Below, piece by piece: positions 14,739-22,789 of a stretch of 30,323 nt of DNA. This DNA is from JANPCX01 sp031431125 (lineage in GTDB: Bacteria; Pseudomonadota; Gammaproteobacteria; Burkholderiales; Burkholderiaceae_C), in contig JANPCX010000084.1 of NCBI GenBank assembly GCA_031431125.1, positions 1 through 30,323 on the forward strand, in the 5' to 3' direction. Within the stretch, counting starts at the first letter, position 1, and each line of letters opens with the position of its first letter. The notes below the pieces were generated by a model, which saw only the letters and a list, made by a program, of their open reading frames with translations, made no database searches and was not told the DNA's origin. A program made the position numbers and the translations under genes.

Positions 14739-16249
14739 ACAAACCATTGCATCAGTTGGGCGTGGCAGACCTGTCGCTGTTGCTGGCTGAAAAAAAGGTG
14801 TCAAGCGTCGAGATCACGACACATTTCCTCGATCGAATTACCAAGTTTGAACACCTTGGGGCCTGGTTGCACGTTGCCGACCGTGAAACCGCCTTGCGGA
14901 AGGCGCACGCAGCCGACGCGCAGCGGGCGGGCGGGCAAAACGGCCCTCTGCTCGGGATTCCTTTGGGTCACAAGGATATTTTTGTCACCCAAGACATGCC
15001 CACCACGGCGGGCTCCAAGATGCTGGCCGGCTACCAAAGCCCGTTTGACGCCACCGTCGTCCGTCGATTGGCCGATGCCGGCATGGTCAACCTCGGCAAG
15101 CTCAATTGCGACGAGTTCGCCATGGGGTCGAGCAATGAAAACTCGGCCTACAAGCCCGTGAAAAACCCGTGGGATTTGAGCCGTGTACCGGGCGGCTCCT
15201 CAGGCGGATCGGCGGCCGCGGTCGCGGCCCGGTTGGTGCCCGCCACGACAGGGACCGACACCGGCGGCTCCATCCGCCAGCCTGCGAGTTTCACAGGCAT
15301 CACCGGCATCAAACCCACTTACGGCGTTTGCTCGCGTTACGGCATGATTGCGTTTGCATCCAGCCTGGACCAAGCGGGTCCGATGGCACACAGTGCAGAA
15401 GATTGCGCGCTGCTGCTGTCGGCCATGAGCGGATTTGACGAGCGTGATGCCACAAGCAACCCGCAAAGTGCCCAAGACTACGAGGCGCAAATGCGTCAAC
15501 CGCGGCCCGGCGCCAGTGCGGGGCGACCACTGCAGGGCCTGCGCATTGGTTTGCCGGAAGAATTCTTTCCCTCTGCACTGTCCGCCGACGTGAACACGGC
15601 CGTGCGTGGCGCCCTCAGAGAATTGGAAAAACTCGGGGCCACGCTGGTGACAGTGAGCCTGCCCCGCACGGAGTTGTCCATTCCTGTTTACTACATCATT
15701 GCCCCAGCGGAGGCCAGCTCCAACCTGAGTCGTTTTGATGGTGTGCGTTTTGGGCACCGGTCGACCAAAGCACTGGACCCTGAATCGAAATTCAGCGCGC
15801 TGGACCAGATGTACCGCTCAAGCCGGGCCGAGGGTTTCGGGCCTGAAGTGAAACGCCGCATCATGATTGGCACCTACGTGCTCTCCCATGGTTACTACGA
15901 CGCCTACTACCTGCAAGCACAAAAATTGCGCCGCATGATTGCCGACGACTTCCAGCAAGCCTTCAAACAATGTGACGTGATCGCCGGCCCTGTGGCACCG
16001 AGTGTCGCCTGGAAAGCGGGCGAAGATGCCGACGATCCGGTCAAGGCCTACCTGGCTGACATCTTCACCCTGCCCGCCAGCCTCGCTGGTTTGCCGGGCA
16101 TGAGCGTGCCTGTCGGCACGGGCGAAGGTGGCATGCCGGTCGGTCTGCAATTAATCGGCAACTATTTCCAAGAAGGCCAGTTGCTGCATACCGCGCACGC
16201 GCTGCAGCAAGCCACGGACTGGCACCAGCAGGCCCCGACAGGAATTTGA
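14735..16249 (+). CDS. gatA: Asp-tRNA(Asn)/Glu-tRNA(Gln) amidotransferase subunit A
   Basis: A 504-residue amidase-signature enzyme. GatA hydrolyses glutamine, and the ammonia travels to GatB for amidation of misacylated Asp-tRNA(Asn) or Glu-tRNA(Gln). The Ser-cisSer-Lys triad is intact: K80 in LGHKD, S155 in GGSSGGSAA and S179 in TDTGGSIRQP. Length is slightly above the family average (about 485-495). The start ATG overlaps the gatC stop by four bases (ATGA), and the stop is one base before the gatB ATG. Which tRNA is the physiological substrate depends on the host's AspRS/AsnRS/GlnRS set, which is outside this window. Confidence 0.96.
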   Translation: MNKPLHQLGVADLSLLLAEKKVSSVEITTHFLDRITKFEHLGAWLHVADRETALRKAHAADAQRAGGQNGPLLGIPLGHKDIFVTQDMPTTAGSKMLAGYQSPFDATVVRRLADAGMVNLGKLNCDEFAMGSSNENSAYKPVKNPWDLSRVPGGSSGGSAAAVAARLVPATTGTDTGGSIRQPASFTGITGIKPTYGVCSRYGMIAFASSLDQAGPMAHSAEDCALLLSAMSGFDERDATSNPQSAQDYEAQMRQPRPGASAGRPLQGLRIGLPEEFFPSALSADVNTAVRGALRELEKLGATLVTVSLPRTELSIPVYYIIAPAEASSNLSRFDGVRFGHRSTKALDPESKFSALDQMYRSSRAEGFGPEVKRRIMIGTYVLSHGYYDAYYLQAQKLRRMIADDFQQAFKQCDVIAGPVAPSVAWKAGEDADDPVKAYLADIFTLPASLAGLPGMSVPVGTGEGGMPVGLQLIGNYFQEGQLLHTAHALQQATDWHQQAPTGI

Positions 16250-16250
16250 G

Positions 16251-17780
16251 ATGAGCAGCAACACTCCCCCACTCATCCGCGGTTATGAGGTGGTCATTGG
16301 CCTGGAAACCCACGCCCAACTCTCCACGCAGTCCAAAATTTTCAGCGGCTCAAGCACGCAGTTCGGCGCCGCCGCCAACACACAGGCGTCACCGGTTGAT
16401 CTGGCCTTGCCCGGCACCCTGCCGGTGATGAACAAAGGCGCTGTGGAGCGCGCCATTCGTTTTGGCCTGGCGGTGGATGCCAAGGTGGCCGAACAAAGCA
16501 TCTTTGCCCGAAAAAACTACTTCTACCCTGATCTGCCCAAGGGCTATCAGATCAGCCAGTACGAAACGCCCGTGGTGCAAGGCGGGCACATTCGGTTTTT
16601 TGTGGGCGACAAAGAGCACACGGTGCAACTCACCCGCGCCCATTTGGAAGAAGACGCCGGTAAGTCGCTGCACGAGGATTACGCGGGCCAAACCGGCATC
16701 GACCTCAACCGCGCCGGCACGCCCTTGCTGGAGATCGTGACCGAACCGGACATGCGCGCCAGCATTGAAGCGGTGGAATACGCCCGGGCACTGCACGCCC
16801 TCGTGGTCTGGCTCGGCATTTGCGACGGCAACATGCAAGAAGGCTCCTTCCGCTGCGATGCCAACGTGTCGGTGCGCAAACCAGGCGCGCCCTATGGCAC
16901 ACGCCGCGAGATCAAAAACCTCAACAGCTTCAAGTTTTTGCAAGCGGCCATCGACTACGAAATTCAATGGCAAATTGACTTGATTGAAGACGGCGGCCAG
17001 GTGCAACAAGCCACGGTGCTGTTCAACCCAGACACGGGCCAAACCCGGGCCATGCGCAGCAAAGAAGACGCGCACGACTACCGCTATTTCCCCGACCCGG
17101 ATTTGCCGCCGTTGGTAATTTCCCCGCAATGGATCGCTCAGGTGCGCACCGAGATGCCCGAATTACAGCCTGCGATGGCCGAGCGTTTTACCAAGGAATA
17201 TCAGCTCACCCCCTACGATGCGGCCTTGCTATGCGCCGACAAGGGCACTGCTGAATTCTTTGAGGCGACGATGAAGGAATTGGTCGCCCAAGAGGGCAGC
17301 ATCGCGACGAGTCGCCATGGACGCTCAGTCGCAATGTGGATAAACGGTGAGATTGCCTCGCGTTTAAAGCGATCAGGAATTTCCGACATCCGCTTGTCAC
17401 CAATCACCGCGTGGTCGCTAGTTTGTTTGACGCAACGGATTGCCGACGGAACTATCAGCTTGAAGATAGCGAAGGAAAAAGTTGTTCCTAGCATCTGGGA
17501 CTTTGACCGTACTGAAGCCATGGCCGTGGAGTCGGTAATCTATGAAATGCGAGCACTTGATGCTTTGATTGAAGCCAAAGGCCTCAAACAAGTAAGCGAC
17601 ACCGGCGAGCTGGAGCGCATCTTGGACGAGGTGCTGGCCGCGAACGCCAAATCGGTCGAGGAATTCCGCGCGGGCAAAGACAAAGCCTTCAATGCCTTGG
17701 TCGGCCAGGCCATGAAGGCCACCAAAGGCAAAGCCAACCCGGCCTTGGTCAACGAGGTGCTGAAGAAGAAGTTGGGCTGA
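16251..17780 (+). CDS. gatB: Asp-tRNA(Asn)/Glu-tRNA(Gln) amidotransferase subunit B
   Basis: A 509-residue GatB, the subunit that binds misacylated tRNA and performs the ATP-dependent phosphorylation and amidation. The catalytic cradle domain is at the N-terminus (GYEVVIGLETHAQL, KNYFYPDLPKGYQISQY, DLNRAGTPLLEIVTEPD), and the tRNA-binding YqeY-type tail ends in KATKGKANPALVNEVLKKKLG. It is about 25 residues longer than is usual for the family. The excess lies around residues 340-440, encoded by about 17270-17575, where codon use also changes (ATA, TTA, CTA, CGA, TCA, GGA codons) relative to the rest of the gene. The reading frame is intact. The last 32 bases overlap the convergent DUF4124 gene. 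Confidence 0.95.
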   Translation: MSSNTPPLIRGYEVVIGLETHAQLSTQSKIFSGSSTQFGAAANTQASPVDLALPGTLPVMNKGAVERAIRFGLAVDAKVAEQSIFARKNYFYPDLPKGYQISQYETPVVQGGHIRFFVGDKEHTVQLTRAHLEEDAGKSLHEDYAGQTGIDLNRAGTPLLEIVTEPDMRASIEAVEYARALHALVVWLGICDGNMQEGSFRCDANVSVRKPGAPYGTRREIKNLNSFKFLQAAIDYEIQWQIDLIEDGGQVQQATVLFNPDTGQTRAMRSKEDAHDYRYFPDPDLPPLVISPQWIAQVRTEMPELQPAMAERFTKEYQLTPYDAALLCADKGTAEFFEATMKELVAQEGSIATSRHGRSVAMWINGEIASRLKRSGISDIRLSPITAWSLVCLTQRIADGTISLKIAKEKVVPSIWDFDRTEAMAVESVIYEMRALDALIEAKGLKQVSDTGELERILDEVLAANAKSVEEFRAGKDKAFNALVGQAMKATKGKANPALVNEVLKKKLG

Positions 17781-18531
17781 CCTTGACCGTGGCGCTCGGT
17801 GCGGGCGCACTGGTTTGGGCGGCCTGTGGCGCGGATGTGGGTGCCGGCAGCGGCCCCAAGCTGCCCGGTGCGGCGCCTGCCCACAAACGCTTCAATCGCG
17901 TCAGCTCCACGTCATAGAGGGCGTTGATGCGCACCAACTCCGCTTCTTGGTTCTGCACCAAGGAGCGCTGAGCATCAACCGCGGCGTCGTTCGCATCCAT
18001 TTGTTGGCGCAGCTTAGCGGGCAGTGCCTTGCCCTTGTAGAACTCGGCCTCGTCCGCCAGCGGTTTACGCTCGCCCGCCAGGTCAGCCAGACGCCGCTCG
18101 GAACGGTCGAGCGATTTGCGCACATCGTCCAGCGCAGCCTCGCGGGCTTTGCGGTGACTGGCTTCGTTGGGGTAGCGGCGCATCAAGTTGCGGTCGCGCC
18201 GCAGCGCTTCTTGTTGCGCCGCCTGCAGTTGCGCCTCTTTGCGTTCGCGGGCCTCGTAGTCCGCGCGCTCTTCGGAGGTCATGGTCGGAGGAAGAATGGC
18301 CTTGACCGTCCCGTCCGAGTTGAGTACCCGCTGTTCGCGGGTGTGGCATTCACGAATCGGCCGATCTGAGGTCAAACGTTTTCCCGAGCTGTCAACGCAG
18401 CTGTAAATGCTCTGTGCAAGCGCGGCCTGGGGCTTGAGTGTCAACACCACTGCAAGCGCGCCACAGGTGGCCAATGCCCATACGAATCGCCAGCCCGGCA
18501 TGGGGCGGGGGTGCATCTTCAGAGCCGGCAT
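17749..18531 (-). CDS. DUF4124 domain-containing envelope protein
   Basis: A 260-residue predicted exported protein. The N-terminus has basic residues and a hydrophobic stretch (FVWALATCGALAVVLTL) ending in ALAQS, a plausible signal peptide cleaved near residue 39. It is followed by the short DUF4124 motif YSCVDSSGKRLTSDRPI. A long helical, charged region (about 85-210) is probably a coiled coil, and the C-terminus is a Pro/Ala/Ser-rich tail. Function is unknown for the family. The ATG at 18529-18531 directly abuts the pyrE stop (TGAATG), so it is translated with pyrE; internal ATGs at codons 6 and 11 are alternatives. Its 3' end runs 32 bp into gatB on the opposite strand. Confidence 0.8.
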   Translation of the reverse strand: MPALKMHPRPMPGWRFVWALATCGALAVVLTLKPQAALAQSIYSCVDSSGKRLTSDRPIRECHTREQRVLNSDGTVKAILPPTMTSEERADYEARERKEAQLQAAQQEALRRDRNLMRRYPNEASHRKAREAALDDVRKSLDRSERRLADLAGERKPLADEAEFYKGKALPAKLRQQMDANDAAVDAQRSLVQNQEAELVRINALYDVELTRLKRLWAGAAPGSLGPLPAPTSAPQAAQTSAPAPSATVKVSPTSSSAPR

Positions 18532-19209
18532 TCAAACTCCATAGCGGTCGCGGTAGGCGCCCACCGCTGCGAGGTGGGCCTTGAGTTGTGGGTCTTGCTG
18601 ACGGCGGAGATACTGCATCAGATCAGTCAAAGTGGCAATCGCCACAACGGGTAGGCCGAGCTGGCTTTGCACAAATTGGGTTGCGGACTGTGGGCTGTCG
18701 CCCGCCTTCTCCTGACGGTCCAGTGCGATGGCCACACCGCAGGGTGCGGCACCGGCCGCTTGAATCATGGCCACGGACTCGCGCACCGAGGTGCCTGCGG
18801 AAATCACGTCGTCAATGATGAGCACCCGGCCTCGCACCGGGGCACCCACCAAGGTGCCGCCTTCGCCGTGGTCTTTGGCCTCTTTGCGGTTGTAAGCAAA
18901 TGGCACATTGCGTCCCAAACGCGCAAGCTCAATGGCCACACCAGCGGCCAAGGTGATGCCCTTGTAGGCCGGACCGAACAACATGTCGAACTGCACGCCG
19001 CAGTCCAGCAAACGGCGGGCATAGAATTCTGCGAGGCGGCCCAGTTTGGCGCCATCATCAAACAAGCCAGCGTTGAAAAAGTAGGGGCTGAGCCTTCCAG
19101 CCTTGGTCTTGAACTCACCAAACCGCAGCACGCCAGACTGCACGGAGAACGCGACAAAGTCCTGCGCAAGGGCGGCGTCAATCGGTGCGAGTGTTAAGGG
19201 CTGTGTCAT
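18532..19209 (-). CDS. pyrE: Orotate phosphoribosyltransferase
   Basis: A 225-residue PyrE that makes orotidine 5'-phosphate from orotate and PRPP in pyrimidine synthesis. The PRPP-binding motif VLIIDDVISAGTS and the mobile loop RKEAKDHGEGG are present. FGEFKTKAGRLSPYFFNAGLFDDG is the family's N-terminal orotate/PRPP-contact stretch. The first ATG (19207-19209) is used; no internal start fits. An AGG Shine-Dalgarno nine or so bases upstream lies within the start region of the divergent exonuclease gene. The downstream DUF4124 gene begins directly after its stop. Confidence 0.97.
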   Translation of the reverse strand: MTQPLTLAPIDAALAQDFVAFSVQSGVLRFGEFKTKAGRLSPYFFNAGLFDDGAKLGRLAEFYARRLLDCGVQFDMLFGPAYKGITLAAGVAIELARLGRNVPFAYNRKEAKDHGEGGTLVGAPVRGRVLIIDDVISAGTSVRESVAMIQAAGAAPCGVAIALDRQEKAGDSPQSATQFVQSQLGLPVVAIATLTDLMQYLRRQQDPQLKAHLAAVGAYRDRYGV

Positions 19210-19220
19210 GAAAGAAACCT

Positions 19221-20015
19221 GTGTTCCGACTGATTTCGTTGAACCTGAACGGCATACGCTCTGCAGCCACCAAGGGCTGGGAGACCTGGACCGAGTCCGT
19301 GGCCGCAGATTGTATGGGCGTGCAAGAACTCAAAGCCCAGGCTGAACATGTGCAAGGCCAGTTCGATCAAGTGGCCGACATGCGGGGCCATTTTCACTAT
19401 GCCGAGAAAAAGGGCTATTCAGGTGTTGGCCTCTACGGCAAAACCGAACCGAGCGAGGTGTTGATTGGTTTTGGGTCACCTGAGTTCGACCTGGAAGGCC
19501 GTTATGTAGAGGCCCGCTACGACAAACCTGGCCGCAAATTCAGCGTGATCAGCAGCTATTTCCCCAGCGGCAGCAGTGGCGAGGACAGGCAAGCCGCCAA
19601 GTTCCGCTTTTTGGCTCAGATGGAACCTCATTTAGCACGGCTCAAGTCAGAGCGCGAATTCATCTTGGTGGGGGACATCAACATTGCCCACAAGGAAATT
19701 GACCTGAGAAACTGGAAAGGCAACCAAAAGAACAGCGGCTTCACCCCCGAAGAGCGGGCGTGGATGACGCAATTGCTCGATCCCCAGGCGGGCGTCGGTT
19801 TGGTCGACGTATTCCGAACCTTGAACCAACAAGCTGAGCAATACACCTGGTGGAGCCAGCGCGGCCAAGCCTGGGCCAAAAACGTGGGGTGGCGCATCGA
19901 CTACCACCTGGCCACACCGGGTGTTGCAGCTCTGGCGCGGCGGGAACACATTTACTTGGCCGAGCGTTTCTCGGACCACGCGCCCTTGGTGATTGACTAC
20001 GACTTCAGCTTGTAG
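19221..20015 (+). CDS. xth: Exodeoxyribonuclease III / AP endonuclease
   Basis: A 264-residue enzyme of the exonuclease III (XthA/ExoA) family that incises DNA 5' to abasic sites and degrades 3' ends in base-excision repair. The metal-dependent active site is intact: N8 and N10 in LNLNG, E36 in VQELKAQ, SSYFPSG, GDINIAHKEIDL, the WRIDYHL aspartate and the terminal SDHAPLVIDY. The start is GTG at 19221-19223 (homologues begin MFRL-SLNLNG), with only a weak AAGAAA upstream. The start lies 11 bp from that of divergent pyrE, so its promoter must lie inside pyrE coding sequence. It is convergent with the reductase gene, with a 5-bp gap. Confidence 0.93.
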   Translation: MFRLISLNLNGIRSAATKGWETWTESVAADCMGVQELKAQAEHVQGQFDQVADMRGHFHYAEKKGYSGVGLYGKTEPSEVLIGFGSPEFDLEGRYVEARYDKPGRKFSVISSYFPSGSSGEDRQAAKFRFLAQMEPHLARLKSEREFILVGDINIAHKEIDLRNWKGNQKNSGFTPEERAWMTQLLDPQAGVGLVDVFRTLNQQAEQYTWWSQRGQAWAKNVGWRIDYHLATPGVAALARREHIYLAERFSDHAPLVIDYDFSL

Positions 20016-20020
20016 GGCGG

Positions 20021-21031
20021 TCACCGCAGGGGCTGTATGGCCAACTTTCCGTGCTGGTTTTGCAGGGTGTGTGACAACAAACTGCATGTCGCGTAAATGG
20101 CTTGAATGGTCGGGGTCGGCGTGTCGGTGATGCGACCCAGTTCAATCACCGCACCGACCAAAGCTTCCAGTTCCAAAACCCGGCCCTGTTCGATGTCTTG
20201 CAGCATCGACGTCTTGTGGGCGCCAACGCTCTGTGCGCCAGCGATGCGTTTGTCAATGGACACCTTGAACTCGGCACCCAGCTTTTCACCGATGGTTTGG
20301 GCTTCACCCATCATCCGTGCCACGAGCTCGCGGGTCGCTGGGTAGGTACAAATGTCGTGCAATGTGGCCTGCGTCAGCGCGGAAATGGGATTGAAACTCA
20401 AGTTGCCCCAAAGCTTGACCCACAGGTCACTGCGAATGTCTTTGCTGATCGGGCATTTGAAGCCTGCCCGCATCATCATTTGGGCAAGCTCTTCGATGCG
20501 TTCGCTGCGGGTGCCATCCAGTTCGCCCAGGGTGAAACGGTTGCCTTCAATCACTTTGACCACGCCGGGGGCGATCAGCTCGGCCGCGGGATACACCACG
20601 GCGCCAATCACACGTTCGGCTTCAATGTGTTGGGCTATCCATCCGTTCGGGTCCACGGAATCGAGGCTGCGTCCTGCATAGGGTCCGCCCAGTCTCTGGA
20701 AATACCACCAAGGCACGCCGTTGAGCATGGTGACGACCGGCGTGTGTGGGCCGAACAAGGCCCGCAAATCCGGCAGCACGCTGCGCAACTGATGGGCCTT
20801 GAGCGTGATGAAGACCGCGTCTTGTGGCCCGGCCTCGTGCATGTGTTGCACCGCTTTGACTGCGCCGGCCCGTTCTTCGCGCCCGTCCTCCCAGACCAAA
20901 GCCATGCCGGCGGCGTTGATCGCGGCAAGGTTGTTGTTGCGCGCAATGAAGGTGACCTCCTCGCCTGCGAGCGAGAGTTTGGCGCCCAGGTAGCCGCCAA
21001 TGGCGCCGGCGCCAACGATGGCAATCTTCAT
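20021..21031 (-). CDS. panE: 2-dehydropantoate 2-reductase family protein
   Basis: A 336-residue NADPH-dependent reductase of the ketopantoate reductase family, which in its classical role converts ketopantoate to pantoate for CoA synthesis. The Rossmann motif GAGAIGGYLGAKL is at residues 7-19. LNGV corresponds to the conserved Asn region, WVKLWGNLSFNP carries the catalytic lysine, and SMLQDIEQGR precedes the conserved glutamate. The family also includes paralogues acting on other 2-oxo acids, and neighbours here are not pantothenate genes, so the exact substrate is inferred. The start ATG is one base from the stop of the upstream acyl-CoA ligase gene (TGACATG), so the two are co-translated. 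Confidence 0.8.
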   Translation of the reverse strand: MKIAIVGAGAIGGYLGAKLSLAGEEVTFIARNNNLAAINAAGMALVWEDGREERAGAVKAVQHMHEAGPQDAVFITLKAHQLRSVLPDLRALFGPHTPVVTMLNGVPWWYFQRLGGPYAGRSLDSVDPNGWIAQHIEAERVIGAVVYPAAELIAPGVVKVIEGNRFTLGELDGTRSERIEELAQMMMRAGFKCPISKDIRSDLWVKLWGNLSFNPISALTQATLHDICTYPATRELVARMMGEAQTIGEKLGAEFKVSIDKRIAGAQSVGAHKTSMLQDIEQGRVLELEALVGAVIELGRITDTPTPTIQAIYATCSLLSHTLQNQHGKLAIQPLR

Positions 21032-21032
21032 G

Positions 21033-22559
21033 TCAGACCAAACCCAGCTTTTGGGCCAAGCCGATGCGCTGCAATTTGCCGGTCGCCCCTTTGGGAATTT
21101 CGTCCATGAAGAGGATCTTTTTGGGCACCTTGTAGTCCGCCGCGCGTTGGCTCACAAAGCTTTGCAGTTCGCGCTCGGTGACGGCATGGCCCTCGCGCAA
21201 AACCACCACCGCCGCCACCTCTTCACCCAGCTTGGGGTGGGGCATACCAAAACACACGACCTGAACCACGGCGGGGTGGTCCATGAGAATTTCGTCTACC
21301 TCGCGCGGGCTGATCTTTTCGCCCCCTCGGTTGATGATTTCCTTCAGCCGACCGGTGATGGTGATGTAGCCATCAGCATCCATGACGCCTTGGTCGCCGG
21401 TGCGAAACCAGCCGCCAGTAAACGCCTCTGCATTGGCTTGTGTGTTGCTCTCATAACCTGCTGTCACATTGGGGCCGCGAATGACGATTTCACCGGTCGC
21501 TTGGGCGGCCAGCAGGGTGCCGTCTGCTGCCATGATGGCAACTTCAGGCCCAGCGGCACGGCCCACGGTGCCGGGCTTTCGCACCTCGGGCGGCAAGGGG
21601 TTGCTGGCCATCTGATGGGCGGCCTCGGTCATGCCATAGGCTTCGATCAGGGGCGCACCGAATGCTTCTTCCAACTCCAAAATGACCTGCGGCGGCATCG
21701 ACGATGACGATGAACGCAGAAACCGCAGTGGATGGCGTTTGATCACGTCGGCGTTTTTCCCCGCCCGCGAGACGATGGCTTGGTGCATGGTGGGCACGGC
21801 GGTATACCAGGTGGGCCGGGCTTCGTCCATCCAGGAAAAAAATTTGAGCGCATTGAAGTCCGGGGTGCAAAACACCTGCGAGCCGGCCGACAACGGCGCA
21901 AGCACCCCCGCGATCAAGCCGTGAATGTGGAACAGCGGCATGATGTTGAGCCCGCAATCCTTGGCCTCCAAGCGCAGGCTTTGACGAATGTGCAGGGCCG
22001 AGGCGCAGAGATTGCTCTGTGACAGTGGCACGATTTTCGGTCGCGAGGTGGTGCCCGAGGTGTGCAAAACCATAGAGACATCGTCGGCCTGGGCCGGGCC
22101 TGGGTTGGCAGCCGCGCTCGAGAAGCCGTCCTTGGCCTCCAAAGAGAAACTGCCTGCGCCCGCCTCGGGCTGCGCCACCAAGTGCAGCAGGCGCACACCG
22201 AGTTTTTCCGCCACCGCGATGGCAGCAGACTGACTGCCTCGTTCAACGATCAAGGCTTTGGCGTTCAAGTCAGACAAGTAAAACTCAAACTCCTCGGCGC
22301 GGTAAGCCGGGTTCAGTGGGGCACTTGCAACGCAGCTGGCACAGGCCACAAAACACGCGGCCATCTCAGGCCCGTTGTCCAACACGATGGCAACGCGGTC
22401 GTTGCGGCCCAGGCCCCAGGCATTGAGTTGTGCCATGGTGCTGGCAATCAGCGCTTGCAACTCACCGTGCGTCAAGGCGGGCCGTGATGGGGCCGAGATG
22501 GCCTTGTGGGTGACCCCGGCATCGGCAAAGAGCTTCTTCAGCGTCAGGTCGGTGTTCAT
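21033..22559 (-). CDS. Acyl-CoA synthetase of the oxalate--CoA ligase (Pcs60/AAE3) type
   Basis: A 508-residue adenylate-forming ligase that activates a carboxylate with ATP and couples it to CoA. The AMP-binding loop HTSGTTSRPK, the MPLFHIHGL helix, the AYGMTEAAHQM motif, WFRTGDQG and the hinge GRLKEIINRGGEKISP are all present, with the C-terminal catalytic lysine in KGATGKLQR. The combination HTSGTTSRPK, YTAVPTMHQ and NPLPPEVRKPG is what I recall from plant AAE3 and yeast Pcs60, which act on oxalate, so oxalyl-CoA synthetase is the best guess. No oxalyl-CoA decarboxylase is adjacent. I chose the ATG giving MNTDLTLKKLFADAG; the Shine-Dalgarno is poor. It is paired with the reductase gene downstream and divergent from fadD. 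Confidence 0.82.
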   Translation of the reverse strand: MNTDLTLKKLFADAGVTHKAISAPSRPALTHGELQALIASTMAQLNAWGLGRNDRVAIVLDNGPEMAACFVACASCVASAPLNPAYRAEEFEFYLSDLNAKALIVERGSQSAAIAVAEKLGVRLLHLVAQPEAGAGSFSLEAKDGFSSAAANPGPAQADDVSMVLHTSGTTSRPKIVPLSQSNLCASALHIRQSLRLEAKDCGLNIMPLFHIHGLIAGVLAPLSAGSQVFCTPDFNALKFFSWMDEARPTWYTAVPTMHQAIVSRAGKNADVIKRHPLRFLRSSSSSMPPQVILELEEAFGAPLIEAYGMTEAAHQMASNPLPPEVRKPGTVGRAAGPEVAIMAADGTLLAAQATGEIVIRGPNVTAGYESNTQANAEAFTGGWFRTGDQGVMDADGYITITGRLKEIINRGGEKISPREVDEILMDHPAVVQVVCFGMPHPKLGEEVAAVVVLREGHAVTERELQSFVSQRAADYKVPKKILFMDEIPKGATGKLQRIGLAQKLGLV

Positions 22560-22640
22560 GTTGAGTAGCGAATGAGGTTGAAAAAGTTGGCCCAGTTCCA
22601 AAACTCGACACTGGTTCCTACCGCGACAGGACACTAGGGA

Positions 22641-22669
22641 TTGATCCAGTGTGGGTTGGCCCTCATTAT
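22641..22669 (+). promoter_or_regulatory. Putative sigma-70 promoter of fadD
   Basis: TTGATC (22641-22646, 4/6 match to -35) and CATTAT (22664-22669, 4/6 match to -10) are separated by exactly 17 bp. Transcription would start near 22676, leaving a leader of about 114 bases before the GTG of fadD. The -10 abuts the left arm of an inverted repeat that may be an operator. Confidence 0.45.
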
Positions 22670-22782
22670 CCAGTTCGATTGGGGCTTACCCGGGGTCTTT
22701 CTCACCCCCATTAAGCTTGCGCTATCGAATCCCCTGATGGTTCAGGGACAGGGCGTCGAGCAGAATCGCCCATCGAACTGGA
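22669..22782. promoter_or_regulatory. Inverted-repeat operator pair flanking the fadD leader
   Basis: TCCAGTTCGAT (22669-22679) and its exact reverse complement ATCGAACTGGA (22772-22782) lie 92 bp apart. GGG at 22681-22683 and CCC at 22769-22771 extend the match after one unpaired base. The left arm covers the end of the proposed -10 and the start site; the right arm covers the GGAG ribosome binding site of fadD (22780-22783). The arrangement could be two half-operators joined by looping, or a long-range stem hiding the ribosome binding site. Confidence 0.5.
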
Positions 22783-22789
22783 GAACACC

